Part shown: positions 16,701-27,072 of the stretch, piece after piece
Numbering within the stretch: position 1 is the first letter of the stretch
Layout: each line of letters opens with the position of its first letter
From: Delftia sp. PS-11
Lineage (GTDB): Bacteria; Pseudomonadota; Gammaproteobacteria; Burkholderiales; Burkholderiaceae_C
NCBI RefSeq assembly: GCF_029870285.1
Contig: NZ_JACSYA010000028.1
Coordinates: 7,121-71,120 of the forward strand
Length of the DNA: 64,000 nucleotides
Direction: 5' to 3'
Position numbers and translations under genes: made by a program
Notes under the pieces: model-generated
What the model was told of the DNA's origin: nothing
The model's input: only the letters and a program-made list of their open reading frames with translations
Databases searched by the model: none

Positions 16701-18849
16701 GGCGCAGGTTCATCGCCTGCTGGCTGTCTGGCAGGAGCTGGCCCTGGGCGTCGAGCTGCCAGCCGGTGACGCTGTGGTCTTGTGGCTGCAGGGCGATGAA
16801 GGACAGGGGGCTGTAGCGGATCTGGTGGCGCAGGCGCCGCACGCCGTCGGTTTCCTGGCGCGCGAGCAGGCGCCCGGCTGCATCGTGCTCCAGCACCACG
16901 TCCACGCCGCCGGGCTGCTCCACGCGCAGCACGCGGTTGCCGTCGGCATCCCAGTGCAGCCGCGTGATGTCGTCATCCAGCGGGCCACCTTCGTAGCTGC
17001 CCGGCCGGTTGGGCAGCGGGCCGTCGATTTCCACCAGCACGCTGCGCCGGTTGATGCCCTGGTAGCGGTAGCGCGTGCGCCGCTCCAGCGGCATGGCCTG
17101 GCTGGCATCGCCGGCCACTGCGCCGTTCTGGTCCAGCGGGCTGTAGCCCGTCTCGGTGATCTCCAGCGGCTGGCGCCAGGCGTTGTATTGGATGCGCACC
17201 TGGTGTTCACGCCCGGCCACCACGCTGGGGCGGGCGATGAGTTCAGGCCCGTACTGGCGCCAGGCGTCTTTGCCGTATTCGTAGCGCACCAGCCATTGCG
17301 GCGTCTGCGGTTTTCCGTGGGCGTAGGCAATGCGGCTGATGGTCAGCGGCCGCCCGAAGGGGTCCAGCTGCGTGCGCAGGCCCTCCAGCGGCCGGCCTTG
17401 TTCATCCAGCCGCGTGGTCTCGGTCAGCCGCCCCTGGGCGTCGTACTGGTAGCGCAGGTTGCCGGGACCGCAGCTGGCGCAGCCGGGTCCGCGCACTTGC
17501 AGCAGCCGCCACTGGCCGCCGATGGTGTCGTAGTGGTAGGTGGTTTGCTGGCCCAGGCTGTTGGTCAGGGTGTTCTTCCAGGGCTGGCTCAGGTCCAGAG
17601 TGATCCTGTCCTGCCGGCTGCCGGGCGCGCCGCGCACGCTCAGGATGGCGCGGCCATTGGCGGCGTAGCCGTAGCTGGCGATGCGCTCGTTCAGGCGCTG
17701 GCCGTCGCTGCCCTGGCCCTGCACGCTGATGCCAGTGAGCAAGGTGGGGTGGCGCGGGTCTTCGTAGTGGTAGTGGCGCTCTACGGGCTCCTGGGCCGAG
17801 GCCCCGGGCAGGCGCGCCTGCACGAGGCTGGCGCGCAGTTTGTCTGCAGGCTGGGTGCTGCCGGGCAGCGGCGCGCTGCCGTGGCGGTATTCGATGCGGC
17901 CCACGGGGCTGTCGATGGCCTGCACCAGCACGCGTTCGACGGGGGACGTGCCGGGCGCCCCAGCGGACTCGGAGTAGCGCAGGTGCAGGCTGCGGCCCTG
18001 CGGGTCGGTGACCTGCAGCAGGCGCGTGCCGTGGGCGTTGTAGCGCAGGCGCACACGTTCGCCGGTGGGCAGGCCGATGGTGGTCAGGAGTCCGTGGCGG
18101 TTGAAGCGCAGCTCGCGCCCATCCATCCAGCGCCAGACGAAGTAGCGGTTGTGGGCCTGCTTGCTGCTTTGCTGATTCGTGGGCTGATTGCCCTGCTGCG
18201 CGCCTTCGGCATCGAAGATCCTGACGATGCCATTGCCCGGCTGCTCGCTGGCGCACAGGCTGGGGGTGTCGGGGTTCTTGCTGAAGATGATGCGGGTGCC
18301 GTCGGCCTGCACGATCTGCAGGTTGGCAGAGGTTTCGTACAGGCGCGCTTCGTAGCTGAGCAGCCAGCCGCGCCCGAGCATGCCGGGTGGAACGTTGGGG
18401 CGGCTGTATTCGCTGTTGTAGTGGCGCACGACCTCCAGGCCGAGCACGCCGGGCAGCGCGGGCATGTCGACCTCGCGCTGGTATTTGTTGCCGTTGATGA
18501 GGTGGATGGGATTGCCTGCGCCCTGGTTGACAGGGCTGGAGCTGCCCTGGGAGGCAGGACCGGCGCCGCCACAGGGGCTGCCGCCGGGGGTGGGCGTACA
18601 GGAGCCGCCACCGCCACCGGAACCGGAACCGGAACCGGAACCGGAACCGGAACCGCCGCCGATGCTGATGCCGCCGCCGGTGCCGGGAGCGCAGCTTTGG
18701 ACGGTGGGATCGCACTTGCGGGCGCCGGTGCTCTGGGTCAGCACGGTGGCTGCCGTGCTGTGCGCCAGCAGGGCGGCGATGAAGGGAAAGGCCATGCGCA
18801 GCAGCGCGTGCCGCCACTGCTGCCACTGCCGTGTGAGCCATCGGTCCAT
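13696..18849 (-). CDS. Sec-exported YD-repeat (Rhs) polymorphic toxin-like protein with metal-hydrolase-like tail
   Basis: 1717 residues. Order: a signal peptide around MAFPFIAALLAHSTAA; a Cys-containing Gly/Ser linker with (GS)6 (about residues 65-85); a DUF6531 domain (GNPIHLINGNKYQREVDMP, about 112-130); YD repeats of the RYxYDxxGR type to about 1370; the core end GRYLQPDPLGYPDGPDAYLY, then PINRIDPTGL, a perfect PxxxxDPxGL autocleavage motif near 1400; and a tail of about 315 residues. The tail begins EDMHYYMVFFLALAAGLDY and contains HAYLDTFSHRD near 1525, a His/Asp spacing seen in zinc-dependent phospholipase C-like and DUF6765 proteins. It turns markedly AT-rich after about 14050, as expected of an exchanged tip. 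There is no PAAR or VgrG, and a Sec signal is present, so it is not a typical type VI effector. The start has AGGGAGGA upstream. Confidence 0.85.
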   Translation of the reverse strand: MDRWLTRQWQQWRHALLRMAFPFIAALLAHSTAATVLTQSTGARKCDPTVQSCAPGTGGGISIGGGSGSGSGSGSGSGGGGGSCTPTPGGSPCGGAGPASQGSSSPVNQGAGNPIHLINGNKYQREVDMPALPGVLGLEVVRHYNSEYSRPNVPPGMLGRGWLLSYEARLYETSANLQIVQADGTRIIFSKNPDTPSLCASEQPGNGIVRIFDAEGAQQGNQPTNQQSSKQAHNRYFVWRWMDGRELRFNRHGLLTTIGLPTGERVRLRYNAHGTRLLQVTDPQGRSLHLRYSESAGAPGTSPVERVLVQAIDSPVGRIEYRHGSAPLPGSTQPADKLRASLVQARLPGASAQEPVERHYHYEDPRHPTLLTGISVQGQGSDGQRLNERIASYGYAANGRAILSVRGAPGSRQDRITLDLSQPWKNTLTNSLGQQTTYHYDTIGGQWRLLQVRGPGCASCGPGNLRYQYDAQGRLTETTRLDEQGRPLEGLRTQLDPFGRPLTISRIAYAHGKPQTPQWLVRYEYGKDAWRQYGPELIARPSVVAGREHQVRIQYNAWRQPLEITETGYSPLDQNGAVAGDASQAMPLERRTRYRYQGINRRSVLVEIDGPLPNRPGSYEGGPLDDDITRLHWDADGNRVLRVEQPGGVDVVLEHDAAGRLLARQETDGVRRLRHQIRYSPLSFIALQPQDHSVTGWQLDAQGQLLPDSQQAMNLRQVRHDALGRLSRATDAAGRSVEWAYQGGDTRSVTVGDPQGHRQRTEHDSEGRITRMGLYRPGQDRPERAAYFGWDAQGRLSHRLLPDGRLDSYAYGDAGELLQHIDGDDIRTRWLQGGTLQARLSQTPDGFTRLALTGAGAGSPGNAPATGALAGSERQKILKDDFGRTVLMDLGAHGRQSARYDSADRLLLHTRADGSSTRYLHYGSGRMLNKTYEPAPGPRRDMGADHSAQRSTTLHYQGSLLHEADGPEQRERIIYDALGRPVERSIALAMPDGKTAHRYRTATRYGGGGLVHSRTLADGRVLVTRRGPASEGASVQSLHLQSAWVAALLQTSDHWLGASATALLERMLPWQTVASGIQIDPFNGLRQYTAGNGITTTRRHDIAGRLTQQAIGQIATQRYGYGVGPRIQSIEQAGPPALRNTVYRYRGFGMLVPATEPADAAEATRLQPVSMPGRAPSQAILAHDLQGRTTQDRQYRYTYTASGQVQSISDLQGTLIARYRYNSQGQRVGKTVHRGGMAHHSHYLWQSGLLVAEMDGEGRITSQYLYLSEGTRAIPIAKLESAHNPDNPSGKARTLYIHNDHRGSPQAMTDERQRVVWRSSQTPWGGPEMQPAAEKTRLGEQAVLNLRLPGQYFDAETGLHDNWHRTYDPAAGRYLQPDPLGYPDGPDAYLYAGGDPINRIDPTGLYQEDMHYYMVFFLALAAGLDYEPARITALASQYVDDNPITRPLDDATVVKTIGSIFKNKRQLLWYHFTLSDEEGNTLTPYDNSNVNSVVGNLSPQLQNLLNASRLGNPEQPCAEFQFLGEFLHAYLDTFSHRDKDNRPFDAISVKLGIGHGFAGSEPDYTYDEDMPMLGNMPDPDVPYWDRREYRSLQGERAVYEFLTRYGKNPAVSFKEIEKVLERFNSIRETGRNSQNKFNMLEDAIKSWINDGKLKPTKKGQKEGLVESIEINLKNSESGAYSERQANSNREKFLGGLVGQEEKYPGVCLPRSTICKPV
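18619..18654 (+). repeat. Hexanucleotide repeat GGAACC x6 in the Rhs linker
   Basis: Six perfect tandem copies of GGAACC (GGTTCC on the coding strand) encode the (Gly-Ser)6 part of the linker between signal peptide and DUF6531 domain. Copy-number slippage would change linker length two residues at a time without shifting the frame. Confidence 0.95.
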
Positions 18850-18985
18850 GGAGTCCTCCCTGTGATGGGCAATCGCAGGGAAGGCGCGGGGCGGGCGGTG
18901 GCTGGCAGGCGGCTTGTCCCTGTATCGGGTAGCAGGTCAATCTAACCAAAGCCCTGACAAATGTCGTTAGGACCATTCTGATTTT

Positions 18986-19031
18986 TGTCTGATTCGATCA
19001 GACACGGTCTGTAAGACACGGTCGATCAGAC
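18986..19031. promoter_or_regulatory. Repeat-rich control region between the Rhs gene and pncC
   Basis: A perfect dyad TGTCTGAT-TCG-ATCAGACA spans 18986-19004. It is followed by the direct repeat GACACGGTC at 19001-19009 and 19015-19023 and a third GATCAGACA at 19024-19032. The cluster lies in the 240-base gap between the divergent Rhs gene (leftward) and pncC (rightward). Such clustered half-sites usually mark an operator, perhaps for a TetR- or MarR-type regulator; the regulator is not identified. Confidence 0.5.
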
Positions 19032-19090
19032 ATGGCACCGCTCCTGCCGCACATGAGAAGATCGCAGGCCTGCCCCTTGCAAGGACTGCC

Positions 19091-19600
19091 ATGCCCTCAC
19101 TGATCAATGACCCGGACCACATCAATGCCTTGGTGCAAGCCCTTGCCGGCGCCTTGCAGGCGCGCGGCTGGATGCTGGCCACGGCCGAGAGCTGCACGGG
19201 CGGCATGATCGCTGCCGCCTGCACGGACCGTGCGGGGTCCAGCGAATGGTTCGAGCGCGGCTTTGTCAGCTATTCCAACGATGCCAAGCAGGAGCTGCTG
19301 GGCGTGCCCATGGCGCTGATTGCAGAGCACGGCGCCGTGAGCGAGCCCGTGGCGCGCGCCATGGCCGAGGGAGCCGTCGCGCATTCACATGCGCGATGCA
19401 GCGTGGCGGTGACGGGGGTGGCCGGCCCTGGCGGCGGCAGCGCCGCCAAGCCTGTGGGCACGGTCTGGTTCGGCTGGTGCCTGGACGGCGCCACGCACAC
19501 CGAGTGCCAGCGGTTTGACGGCGACCGCGCCGCCGTGCGCCAGGCCACTGTGGCGCATGCCTTGCAGCGCCTGAACGCGATGCTCAGCGCAGGGCCTTGA
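19091..19600 (+). CDS. pncC: CinA C-terminal-domain protein, NMN amidohydrolase
   Basis: 169 residues, the single-domain form. PncC hydrolyses nicotinamide mononucleotide to nicotinic acid mononucleotide in pyridine nucleotide salvage. The active-site block TAESCTGGMIAAACTD (about residues 34-49) and GVAGPGGGSAAKPVGTVWFG (about 114-133) are textbook. It normally follows pgpA; here the accessory block separates them. Its 3' end overlaps the convergent regulator gene by 17 bases. Confidence 0.93.
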   Translation: MPSLINDPDHINALVQALAGALQARGWMLATAESCTGGMIAAACTDRAGSSEWFERGFVSYSNDAKQELLGVPMALIAEHGAVSEPVARAMAEGAVAHSHARCSVAVTGVAGPGGGSAAKPVGTVWFGWCLDGATHTECQRFDGDRAAVRQATVAHALQRLNAMLSAGP

Positions 19601-19898
19601 GCAGTTTGTGCGCGATCTCCTGCAGCGGCGCAGGCAGGGCGCGGTAGCTTTCGAGCAGGCGCTGCTCGTCCACGGGCAGCGCGGGCCCGTCCTCCTCCAG
19701 CCCCGCCGTCAGCTCCAGCGCCGTGGTGCGCAGCGCCAGGGCCACGCGGGCCAGGGTGTCGTTCTTGAGGGTGCGGATGGCGCCGGACTCGATCTGAGAG
19801 ACCGCCGAGGCCGTGATGCCCGCCGCCTCGGCCAGCCGGCCCTGGGTCATGCCCAGTTCGGCGCGGCGGGCGCGGATGCGTTCACCGATGTGTTTCAT
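19584..19898 (-). CDS. Small XRE-family helix-turn-helix regulator
   Basis: 104 residues. GERIRARRAELGMTQGRLAE and ITASAVSQIESGAIRTLKNDT form a Cro/CI-type helix-turn-helix in residues 4-60; the remainder is a short helical tail (EDGPALPVDEQRLLESYRAL) common in such chromosomal regulators. The ATG at 19898 is chosen because it opens directly on the domain. It is convergent with pncC and downstream of the SEC-C gene. Target unknown. Confidence 0.85.
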   Translation of the reverse strand: MKHIGERIRARRAELGMTQGRLAEAAGITASAVSQIESGAIRTLKNDTLARVALALRTTALELTAGLEEDGPALPVDEQRLLESYRALPAPLQEIAHKLLKALR

Positions 19899-19940
19899 GG
19901 CCGGTGGGTTCAAGGCGTGTGATGCGTGCAATGCAGGCGC

Positions 19941-20765
<825 letters not shown>

Positions 20766-20966
20766 GGCAGGAATCTCTCGGGAAAGCAGGGGAATGGGGG
20801 GCGGCCGCAGCCGGCCCCCTGGAATGAATGGCCCGCAGTGTAGCCGCGCCGCCAAGCCCGTGGCGCCCGGTCGGGACATGGCGCGCCCGCCGCCCGCGCT
20901 TGTCGCGGCAGCGCAGCCGCAAGGCGCGCGCAGACAGGCGCAAGGGATTCGGGTAAACGCTTTGCA

Positions 20967-21027
20967 ATCTGAATTTTTTGAGATTTATCATTGATTTTAT
21001 GAGCCATCTATCTCATTAAATTCAGAT
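20967..21027. promoter_or_regulatory. Nested inverted repeats before the thiolase operon
   Basis: An AT-rich island in GC-rich DNA holds two nested dyads: ATCTGAATTT (20967-20976) with AAATTCAGAT (21018-21027), and TGAGAT (20979-20984) with ATCTCA (21010-21015). The outer right arm covers the thiolase start codon. This may be an operator for the IclR regulator at the end of the operon, or an mRNA/cruciform structure. No ribosome site precedes the ATG at 21026, so a near-leaderless message is possible. Confidence 0.5.
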
Positions 21028-22204
21028 GAACACGCCCGTCATCGTCGATGCCATCCGCAGCCCCATGGCCCGCGCCAGGCCCGACGGCGCACTGGCCCAG
21101 CTCCACCCGGTCGATCTTCTCAGCCAGGTGCTGGAGCAGCTTGTGCAGCGCAGCCGCATCGACCCCGGACAGGTGGATGACGTGATCACGGGATGTGTCA
21201 GCCAGGCGGGCGAGCAGGCCGGCACGCCGGGGCGCATGGCATGGCTGGCGGCGGGGCTGCCAGCCCATGTGCCCTCGACCACCATCGACCGCAAATGCGG
21301 CTCCAGCCAGCAGGCCGTGCATTTCGCCGTGCAGGCCATCCTGTCGGGCATGCAGGACATCGTGATCGCCTGCGGCGTGGAGTCCATGAGCCGCGTGCCC
21401 ATGGGCAGTTCGCGCATGGGGCAGAACACGACGGGCGCGCGCTTCGATGCCCGCTTTGCGCCGGGTCTGGTCGGCCAGGGCGTCTCGGCTGACCTGGTGG
21501 CTGCGCGCTGGGGCCTGGGCCGCGAGGAACTCGATGCCTATGCCGCGCGCTCGCACCAGCGCGCCCATACGGCACAGTCGGCAGGCAGTTTCGCGCGCGA
21601 GATCGTGGGCATCACCACCCCCGCCGGCCGCGTCATGGCCGACGAGACCATCCGCCCAGGCACCAGCGTGGAAAAGCTGGCCACGCTCAAGGCCGTGTTC
21701 CAGAACGAGGAACTGTCGGCACGCTTCCCGCAGATCCGCTGGCACACCACGGCGGGCAACGCCTCGCAGATGACCGACGGCGCCAGCGCCATGCTGCTGA
21801 TGAGCGAAACACGCGCCCGGCAGTTGGGCCTGCGCCCGCGCGCGCGCTTCGTGGCGCTGGATGTAGTCGGGGACGATCCGCTGTACATGCTCACGGCGCC
21901 GATTCCTGCCACGCGGCGCGTGCTGGCCAAGGCCGGCATGCGGCTGGAGCAGATCGACCACTATGAGATCAACGAAGCCTTCGCCAGTGTGCCCCTGGCC
22001 TGGCAAAAGGAGCTGGGCGCCGACCCCGACCGGCTGAATCCGCGCGGCGGCGCCATCGCCCTGGGCCATCCGCTGGGTGCCTCGGGCGTGCGCCTGATGA
22101 CCACCATGCTGCATGCGCTGGAAGACAGCGGCGGGCGCTACGGCCTGCAGTCCATGTGCGAAGCCGGCGGCATGGCCAACGCCACCCTCATCGAACGCCT
22201 GTGA
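21026..22204 (+). CDS. Acetyl-CoA acetyltransferase / acyl-CoA thiolase
   Basis: 392 residues. Thiolases cleave 3-ketoacyl-CoA with CoA or run the reverse condensation. Catalytic residues are in place: Cys in TIDRKCGSSQQAVHFAVQAI (about residue 92), NEAFA, GHPLGASG with the His, and the second Cys in SMCEAGGMANATLI. It is followed 22 bases later by an SDR dehydrogenase, so the pair probably performs the last two beta-oxidation steps on a specific acid, with a convergent IclR regulator. Substrate unknown. Confidence 0.9.
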   Translation: MNTPVIVDAIRSPMARARPDGALAQLHPVDLLSQVLEQLVQRSRIDPGQVDDVITGCVSQAGEQAGTPGRMAWLAAGLPAHVPSTTIDRKCGSSQQAVHFAVQAILSGMQDIVIACGVESMSRVPMGSSRMGQNTTGARFDARFAPGLVGQGVSADLVAARWGLGREELDAYAARSHQRAHTAQSAGSFAREIVGITTPAGRVMADETIRPGTSVEKLATLKAVFQNEELSARFPQIRWHTTAGNASQMTDGASAMLLMSETRARQLGLRPRARFVALDVVGDDPLYMLTAPIPATRRVLAKAGMRLEQIDHYEINEAFASVPLAWQKELGADPDRLNPRGGAIALGHPLGASGVRLMTTMLHALEDSGGRYGLQSMCEAGGMANATLIERL

Positions 22205-22226
22205 GCCGGGCACGGGAGAGACATCA

Positions 22227-23006
22227 ATGCAACTGCAGGAAAACATGACAGCCCTGGTGACGGGCGGCGTCTCGGGCCTGGGCGAGGCATCGGCCCTGGC
22301 ATTGCTGGAGCGGGGCCTGAACGTGGTGGCGGTGGACCTCAACGAGGCGCGCGGCGCTGCACTGGTGGATACGGCACGCCAGCGCCATGGCAGCCGTCTG
22401 CGCTTCGTCAAGGCCGACGTGGCCGATGCCGGCCAGATGGCTGCCGCCATCGCCGCCGCCGAGGACTTGGGTGAGTTCCGCGCCCTGGTGCACTGCGCGG
22501 GCGTGGGCGGTCCGCTGCGCCTCGTGGAGAAGGATGGCAGCCCCGGATCGCTGGACAGGTACACGGATATCGTGCGGGTCAACCTGATCGGCACCTTCAA
22601 CACGCTGCGCCTGGCTGCGGCCAGCATGGCGCGCAACGGCATCGTGGACGGCGAGCGCGGCGCCTGCGTGCTCACGGCCTCGGTGGCGGGCTACGAGGGG
22701 CAGATCGGCCAGATCCCCTATGCCTCGGCCAAGGCTGGCATCATCGGCATGACGCTGGTGGCAGCACGCGACCTGGCCACGAAAATGATCCGCGTGTGCA
22801 CCATCGCGCCGGGCCTGTTCGACACGCCCATCCTGTCGCGGCTGCCTGACAGCGTGCGCCAGTCGCTGGCTGCATCGGTGCCCCATCCACCGCGCCTTGG
22901 CCGGCCGGCCGAGTACGCGATGACCGCACTGCACATCCTGGAGAACCCCATGCTCAACGGAGAGACGATCCGCCTCGACGGCGCCATCCGCATGGGACCG
23001 CGCTGA
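22227..23006 (+). CDS. SDR dehydrogenase, 3-hydroxyacyl-CoA dehydrogenase type 2-like
   Basis: 259 residues. Short-chain dehydrogenase with the NAD-binding TALVTGGVSGLGEASA (residues 8-23), an acidic residue ending strand two (VVAVDLNE) favouring NAD, the Ser of LTASVAGYEG, and catalytic YASAK. The C-terminal half (RVCTIAPGLFDTPIL) is that of the HSD17B10/3-hydroxyacyl-CoA dehydrogenase type 2 group. GGGAGAG seven bases before the ATG sets the start. It probably oxidises the 3-hydroxyacyl-CoA cleaved by the thiolase encoded just upstream. Confidence 0.87.
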   Translation: MQLQENMTALVTGGVSGLGEASALALLERGLNVVAVDLNEARGAALVDTARQRHGSRLRFVKADVADAGQMAAAIAAAEDLGEFRALVHCAGVGGPLRLVEKDGSPGSLDRYTDIVRVNLIGTFNTLRLAAASMARNGIVDGERGACVLTASVAGYEGQIGQIPYASAKAGIIGMTLVAARDLATKMIRVCTIAPGLFDTPILSRLPDSVRQSLAASVPHPPRLGRPAEYAMTALHILENPMLNGETIRLDGAIRMGPR

Positions 23007-23033
23007 CCGCAGGCGCCACCACAGGGCGCCGGC

Positions 23034-23816
23034 TCAAGACAGGCTGGAGGCGCCCAGCATGCCCTCCACCAGCCGCACCAGCGTGATCAGGCGCGGCCCT
23101 GCATCGCTTTCCAGCTCGCGGCTTTGCGGGCTGTAGATGGGCAGCGAGGCGGAAAATACCCAGTACTCCCCGTCCCTTACTGTGGACATGGGCACGGCGA
23201 TGGACTGGATCTCGCGGTGCAGGTCGCCATGGCTGCGGCAAAAGCCGTGTTCGGCCAGATCGCGCCGCGCATCGTCCAGACGCTCGCGCAGCTGCCGGGC
23301 GCGGGCGGAGTCGCTGGCCTGCAGCTCGGCAATGAAGGCCTCGCGCTCGTCCTCGGGCAGGCCCAGCAGATAGGCACGGCCCGTGGCGGTGCGCGACAGC
23401 GAGATGTGCACGCCGATTTCGGGCAGGAAGACCTTGTTGGCAAGCCCATTGGCCAGCTCCACCAGACACAGCTGCCGGCCATGGCCCACAGCCAGCTGGA
23501 TCTGGCCGCCCAGGTGGTTGGCCAGCTCCTGCATGTGCGGCCGCGCGAACTGGCGCATGTGCATGCGCGCCAGCACGGGCGAGGACAGATTCAGCAGCCC
23601 CACGCCCGGCACATACTTGGACAGGCGCTCCGAGTAGCGCATCAGGCCCAGCCCGCACAGCGTGTCGATCAGGCGAAACAGCGTGGGCTTGGGCAGTCCG
23701 GTCATCTCCATCAATTCCCTGGCACTGAGCTCCTGGTGCCTGTGGGAAAAGCACTGGAGGATGGAGACGCCACGCGCCAGGGCTGAAACCAGCTTGCCAC
23801 TGTCTTCTGAATGCAT
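23034..23816 (-). CDS. IclR-family transcriptional regulator (next to thiolase/SDR)
   Basis: 260 residues. An N-terminal winged helix (LARGVSILQCFSHRHQELSAREL, TGLPKPTLFRLIDTL) is followed by the IclR effector-binding domain (VGHGRQLCLVELAN, ISLSRTATGRAYLL). It is convergent with the thiolase-SDR operon and 27 bases from its end, so it likely regulates that operon, responding to the pathway substrate or its CoA ester. The ATG at 23816 lacks a clear ribosome site; a TTG at 23864 is in frame but adds non-family sequence. Confidence 0.9.
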   Translation of the reverse strand: MHSEDSGKLVSALARGVSILQCFSHRHQELSARELMEMTGLPKPTLFRLIDTLCGLGLMRYSERLSKYVPGVGLLNLSSPVLARMHMRQFARPHMQELANHLGGQIQLAVGHGRQLCLVELANGLANKVFLPEIGVHISLSRTATGRAYLLGLPEDEREAFIAELQASDSARARQLRERLDDARRDLAEHGFCRSHGDLHREIQSIAVPMSTVRDGEYWVFSASLPIYSPQSRELESDAGPRLITLVRLVEGMLGASSLS

Positions 23817-23895
23817 GAAGGATATTCGGACTTTTTGGGATGGAGCGATTGTCTCCAATCCCAAAGGGGCTGGACCGGTCCAGGCCGGACCAGCC

Positions 23896-25862
<1,967 letters not shown>

Positions 25863-25866
<4 letters not shown>

Positions 25867-27068
25867 GGGAGCTCCTGCGGCTGCGCCTGCACAACCAGGC
25901 GCTCGCCTTCGGCAAGCCCCTGCAGCACCTCGCCCAGCACCTGGTCGGTCACGCCGATGCGCACGCGGCGGTCGTGCACGCGCCCATCGGCATCCAGCAC
26001 ACGGGCCCGGAAGGTAGAGCTCTCGCCCGGCAGGGCCTGCAGGGCGGACAGCGGCACGGCCAGCACATTGCGGGCCTGGCGGACCACGAAGCTGACCTGC
26101 GCGGTCATCTGCGGCAGCAGCGCCCCGTCTGCGTTGTCCACATCGAACAGGGCCGTGTAGACCACCACACGCGGCGCCGCACCGGCGCTGCCCTCGGCTT
26201 CGCCGGGCTGGCGGTGCGCCGTGGCCGGCACCGGCGCCGGCAGCACCTGGCGCACGGTGCCATGCCAGCGCCGGGGCTGCGCTGCGCTGGCCTGTCCCGG
26301 CGCATTGCCCAGCGTGGTGAACCAGACGGGCATGCCGGGCACGACGCCGTGCACATCCGCTTCCGAGACCTCGGTCCAGACCGTCATGGCCGACAGGTCG
26401 GCAATGCGCAGGATGTGCGGCGTCTGGTAGGCCGCATTGAGGGCCTGGCCTTCGCGCGGCGCGATGGAGACGACCGTGCCCGCCATGGGCGCATGGATGC
26501 GGGCATAGCCCAGGCGCGCTTCCTCTGCCCGCTGGCTGGCCTGCGCCTGGGCCATGCGCGCGCGCAGCTGCGCCATGCGCGCCGTGGCGCCCGCCAGCGC
26601 CGCTTCGGCAGTCTGCATGTCCTCGACGCTGGTCGCCCCCCGGGCTGCCATCTGGCGCCTGCGCTGCAGCTGCTGGCGCGCCAGCCGGTGCTGCACGCGC
26701 TGTTCGTCGAGCTGTGCGGACAGATCGGCCAGCGCCGCGCGGCCGGCATCCACCACCGCCTGCTGCACGCTGGGGTCGATTTCCGCCAGCAGCTGGCCCT
26801 TGTGCACGGTGTCGCCGGGCTGTACATGCAGCCGCAGGATCACGCCCGAGACCTGCGCGCCCACATCCACCGAGCGGCGCGGCCGCAGGATGCCGGTGGC
26901 GGTGATGGCGGCCTCGATGTCGGCGCGCTGCACCGGCTGTACCGGCACAGAGGCCGTGCCGCGCTGGCTCCACCACGCTGCGGCGGCCAGGGCCGCCAGG
27001 GCCACGAGGGCGCACGCCAGCAACGGCTTCAGCCACCTGCGCCCTGTCGATAGCGTTGCAGCGCCCAC
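25863..27068 (-). CDS. MacA-like periplasmic adaptor of the ABC exporter
   Basis: About 401 residues from GTG 27068. One N-terminal membrane helix (WLKPLLACALVALAALAAAAWW) is followed by the biotinyl-lipoyl half (RRSVDVGAQVSGVILRLHVQPGDTV), a long coiled coil rich in Gln/Ala/Arg (about residues 110-185), the second lipoyl half (IHAPMAGTVVSIAPREGQALN) and beta-barrel and membrane-proximal domains. AGGAGG lies 11 bases before the GTG; no ATG exists near, so the start is moderately certain. The GTG sits five bases after the PepSY stop, and the stop overlaps macB. It bridges MacB and an outer-membrane channel. Confidence 0.88.
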
Positions 27069-27072
27069 GGGT

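Noticed and set aside
13696..18849. Type VI secretion Rhs effector
   Set aside because: No PAAR, VgrG or adaptor gene, and the N-terminus is a Sec signal peptide with a flexible linker.
15964..18945. 993-residue rightward frame antisense to the Rhs gene
   Set aside because: Composition (Ala, Val, Gly, Gln, His) and lack of motifs show it is a shadow of the YD repeats.
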